Below, piece by piece: positions 61,425 through 64,000 of a DNA stretch of 64,000 nucleotides. Below the pieces are notes generated by a model. That model was not told where the DNA came from, did not search any database, and saw nothing but the letters and a program-made list of their open reading frames with translations. A program made the position numbers and the translations under genes. The stretch comes from Thuidium tamariscinum (lineage: Eukaryota > Streptophyta > Bryopsida > Hypnales > Thuidiaceae): assembly GCA_947034885.2 (NCBI GenBank), contig OX344752.2, positions 14,880,001-14,944,000 of the forward strand. The letters run 5' to 3'. Position 1 is the first letter of the stretch; the number at the start of each line of letters is the position of its first letter.

Positions 61425-62996
61425 CTGGAATAGTACAAATTCTGTAGTGACACCTATTTCTCCATAAAAAAAAATTATCCCCTAAAGTCCCAAAGTCCCC
61501 TCGGGGGACACTTGGGATTTTGGGCAGGCTCGTGTGACCTGAAATTTTGACCTGATTTTTTAAAACTTTTTTTGAAGATAGGAAATCACATCAGCTTTCT
61601 AAAAATATAAATTTCTTTTTCAATCGGTGCCTGGGAGTAGAAGTTTTGCCATCTGAAGTCAAAAAAGCAGTTCGGCGGGCAGGAATAAAAAAGCACAAAA
61701 AAATGAAATTTTTTTTCCATTTTTTTTTCCGGAAAGGTTATGTTTTTGTCTACATTTGAAGCTTTGTTTCACTCTATTTGGACTAATAATGAAAAAGTTA
61801 TGGACAATCTTGTTTTTCGGGCAATCTAAGCATCTTCTTCAAAAAACAACTTATAGAATTCATTTTTGAATGCAATTTTCCATTGTTTTTAATTTATTTT
61901 CTGAAAAGGTTAAGTTTTTTTTCAAGAACAATCCCACTGTTGGGATTATGATTTTTTTAATTCCATCTAAGGACTATTAACAATTTAGTATTTTGTTCAA
62001 CTTTGGACCTACTTCTACTAAACAATCTATTTATATGTGAAAATCAAGTTTTGACATTCTAAAATTCTTTTCCCCAACTCTCAACTCAAATGTTCAAGAT
62101 AAAAAATTTTAACCTTATGGTGTGTAGTGCAAAAAAAATCCACAAATGGCCGTCAAAGTCACCTGAAGTTGTAGTCCGCAGTTGAAAAAAACTTTTTTTT
62201 TCACCTTCAAATGCTAATATCTTCCAATCCGTACGGTCAAACTTCATGAAATTCTCACCACATGATTTGAGACAAGTGAAGTATAAGATCCTATGGTTAG
62301 ATTTTAAGAAATTTTTTTTAGGTTTTTTGAGTGATTGCAACAGAAATGGCACTTTTCAGTGATTTCAGAGCCAGAAAATGCCTTGGTAATTTAGTGGTTA
62401 AGAGAGGTGAAATAGTGAGTAGACTTTGTAGAGAACATGTAAGAAAGAAAAGAAATGAAAAACTCTATAGAGATTTGAGCTCCTACCTTCAAATTTGATG
62501 GGACAATTTTGTTCCTCCTTTACTACTCCCATCTAGATTTGAAAAACCTAGTACGGTGCACCAACAAAGGGCACTTGTGAAACCAAGTACTATGCATAAA
62601 TCCCTAAAGCCCTAAACTGCATTTTTTGGCAACATAGCAATTTTGGGCAGCTCACTATAAATGGAGTTTTTATTTGTTTTTTTCTTTGAAGTTTTCACAC
62701 AAGATATGTCCAAGGAGTATCTTCAAGACCCAACAATTTTCATAACTTTTGACTACAAAATTAAAAAGTTATGATATGATATACTATTTCCATTGAACAT
62801 TAGGCAACTTGGGCAGAAAAAAAACTTCTTTAAAAATTGCTTTATTTCAAAATTAAAATTTGAAATTGGTTTATTATATTTTTATCTATGTCAAAATTTA
62901 TAAATCATTCCACTTTGATATATGAATCAAAAGCTATGAGGAATTGTAATTTGGGGTAGTTTGCGGATAGTTATAGAATCTCTACTCTACAAAAAA
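61425..62996 (+). repeat. Repeat copy D continued, with an internal insertion
   Basis: 61,425-61,465 and 62,401-62,610 match 28,715-28,760 and 28,780-28,985, so about 930 bp (61,466-62,400) are inserted relative to that copy. The insert holds 'CGGCGGGCAGG', weakly like the inverse at about 27,280, and no domain-bearing ORF. 62,600-62,800 resembles 520-720. Confidence 0.6.
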
Positions 62997-63004
62997 GTTT
63001 GAAA

Positions 63005-63302
63005 GACGGGGAGGACACTTCTTGTATATTTGGGGGACCCGCGTGTGGCGGTGGGGTATTTTTAGGGGGGCTATCAATTACTTGTAATCATTATTTGGCA
63101 ACATTAAAAGAGCCTCTATTTTACCATAAAGCGGAGAAATCAGCCATATTATCATCCCTATTTTATTTTTAAAACACTTTGCCTTTTTAGTGTCCCCTAT
63201 TTTATATGTAAATTTCTTATAAATTTTACCTAAGATTATTTAAATGTACCCTATATTTTGCCGCATGTAGGTTATTAAAAAATAGGAAGTGTCCTCCCCT
63301 AG
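63005..63302. mobile_element. MITE, GGGGAGGACACTTC ends, 8-bp TSD
   Basis: A 298-bp non-coding element with inverted ends GACGGGGAGGACACTTC and (reverse complement of right end) CTAGGGGAGGACACTTC. It is flanked by the perfect 8-bp direct repeat GTTTGAAA at 62,997-63,004 and 63,303-63,310. An 8-bp duplication is typical of the hAT superfamily; the terminal bases are not the usual hAT CAGGG type, so the class is tentative. Confidence 0.8.
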
Positions 63303-63310
63303 GTTTGAAA

Positions 63311-63484
63311 TTCTTTATTTAATTCATTTTCTAATATTTTAAAAAATAAATAAATAAATTGGGTGAATATTTTTTATTATAATATTTTAACCATTGGAAT
63401 TGTAATTTTTCATTTTTATAAATATATTTTTTATAATTTAGTATTTTCATGCATTTTCTACTTCTTTCTACTTACTATTTTTTT
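63311..63484. other. Very AT-rich spacer
   Basis: Nothing recognised between two transposable elements. Confidence 0.5.
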
Positions 63485-64000
63485 CCCGGGGAGATCGCTC
63501 TTTATAATTTTAAGCATACACCTTAGTTTAGAGGGTATTTAACATAGGGCTATTTACATTCATTTTAGTAATTAAAATGACCGTATTTTTACATATAATT
63601 TCAATCATTTGATTTTTATAGTTAGGCTATCTTATATACAAAATTTATATGTCTAATTTTTTCATATCCATTTACAACACACCATGAAAGTAGTGTCTTA
63701 CATATACACTATTTTTTTAATATATGTACTACTTGTATTGTAGTACAATTTCAAATGACAAATAAAAATGTAAAATGCAACAATAGTTTTAAATATTCTA
63801 ACTTCTATGCCATGTATTCTAAACAACCTAATATGGTGAATAATAAACATCATTAAAACATTAAATATACTAAAACTAAGAAAAACACCAATACTAGCAA
63901 TATAACATGAACAACATGAGAAATTGACACTCTAAAAACATTGTAGATTAACCCAAGAATATGACCTTTATTGTAATATAGAGATTATATATTTTATTTT
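63485..64000 (-). mobile_element. Unclassified 1.2 kb TIR element, copy 2 (cut by window end)
   Basis: Starts CCCGGGGAGATCGCTC and continues as the reverse complement of about 60,905-61,420, with scattered differences (for example 'GACCGTATTTTTACATATAA'). The rest lies beyond the window. The sharp CCCGGGG start supports the terminus inferred for copy 1. Confidence 0.75.

Overview
This window looks like nuclear DNA of a land plant: AT-rich, intron-containing genes with GT..AG junctions, plant-type transposons, and a plant TIR-NB-LRR immune receptor gene. The TIR domain has the 'FLSHSGAQK..F' and 'SLPKGKKFP' style that I associate with seedless plants (mosses, liverworts, possibly ferns) rather than flowering plants. 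That assignment rests on family memory and is only moderately secure. I see no intact ordinary host gene. Almost everything recognisable is transposon-derived or a pseudogene.

Layout. (1) 1-4,992: AT-rich repeats, one MITE and a long (TA)n tract. (2) 4,993-22,673: a 17.7 kb CACTA (En/Spm) DNA transposon. It carries a minus-strand TNPA-like gene of about six exons (7,630-12,325), a plus-strand unknown ORF, two opposite-facing fragments of a captured LRR receptor-like kinase gene (13,501-14,720), and a plus-strand tnp2 transposase gene of about five coding exons (15,856-21,645). The tnp2 gene has one frameshift and one in-frame stop. (3) 22,674-30,700: an unclassified long dispersed repeat with MITEs inserted into it, including one MITE inside another. 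(4) 32,626-36,586: a TIR-NB-LRR pseudogene with a stop in RNBS-B, a frameshift after the MHDL motif and a stop in the LRR. (5) 38,980-43,757: another copy of the long repeat, holding a PIF/Harbinger-like element (TSD TTA) that contains three 83-bp tandem units. (6) 43,758-55,476: a full-length plant LINE with ORF1 (zinc knuckle), ORF2 (endonuclease, reverse transcriptase, zf-RVT), poly(A) and target-site duplication. Its ORF1 is split by a 4 kb insertion bearing an uninterrupted 665-codon-scale minus-strand ORF, and its ORF2 is split by a MITE. (7) 55,488-64,000: a third large copy of the long repeat, riddled with small elements: a hairpin CACTA MITE with perfect TSD, a MITE with an 8-bp TSD, and two inverted copies of a 1.2 kb TIR element.

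How it fits together. The repeat copies act as each other's empty sites, so many insertion points and target duplications can be read directly. The LINE and the receptor gene have decayed mainly through codons that look like C-to-T or G-to-A changes, as expected of methylated repeats. The least explained items are the 665-aa protein and the TCCGGA-rich insertion that carries it, the MITE family with 4-bp target duplications, and the receptor-kinase fragments inside the CACTA element.
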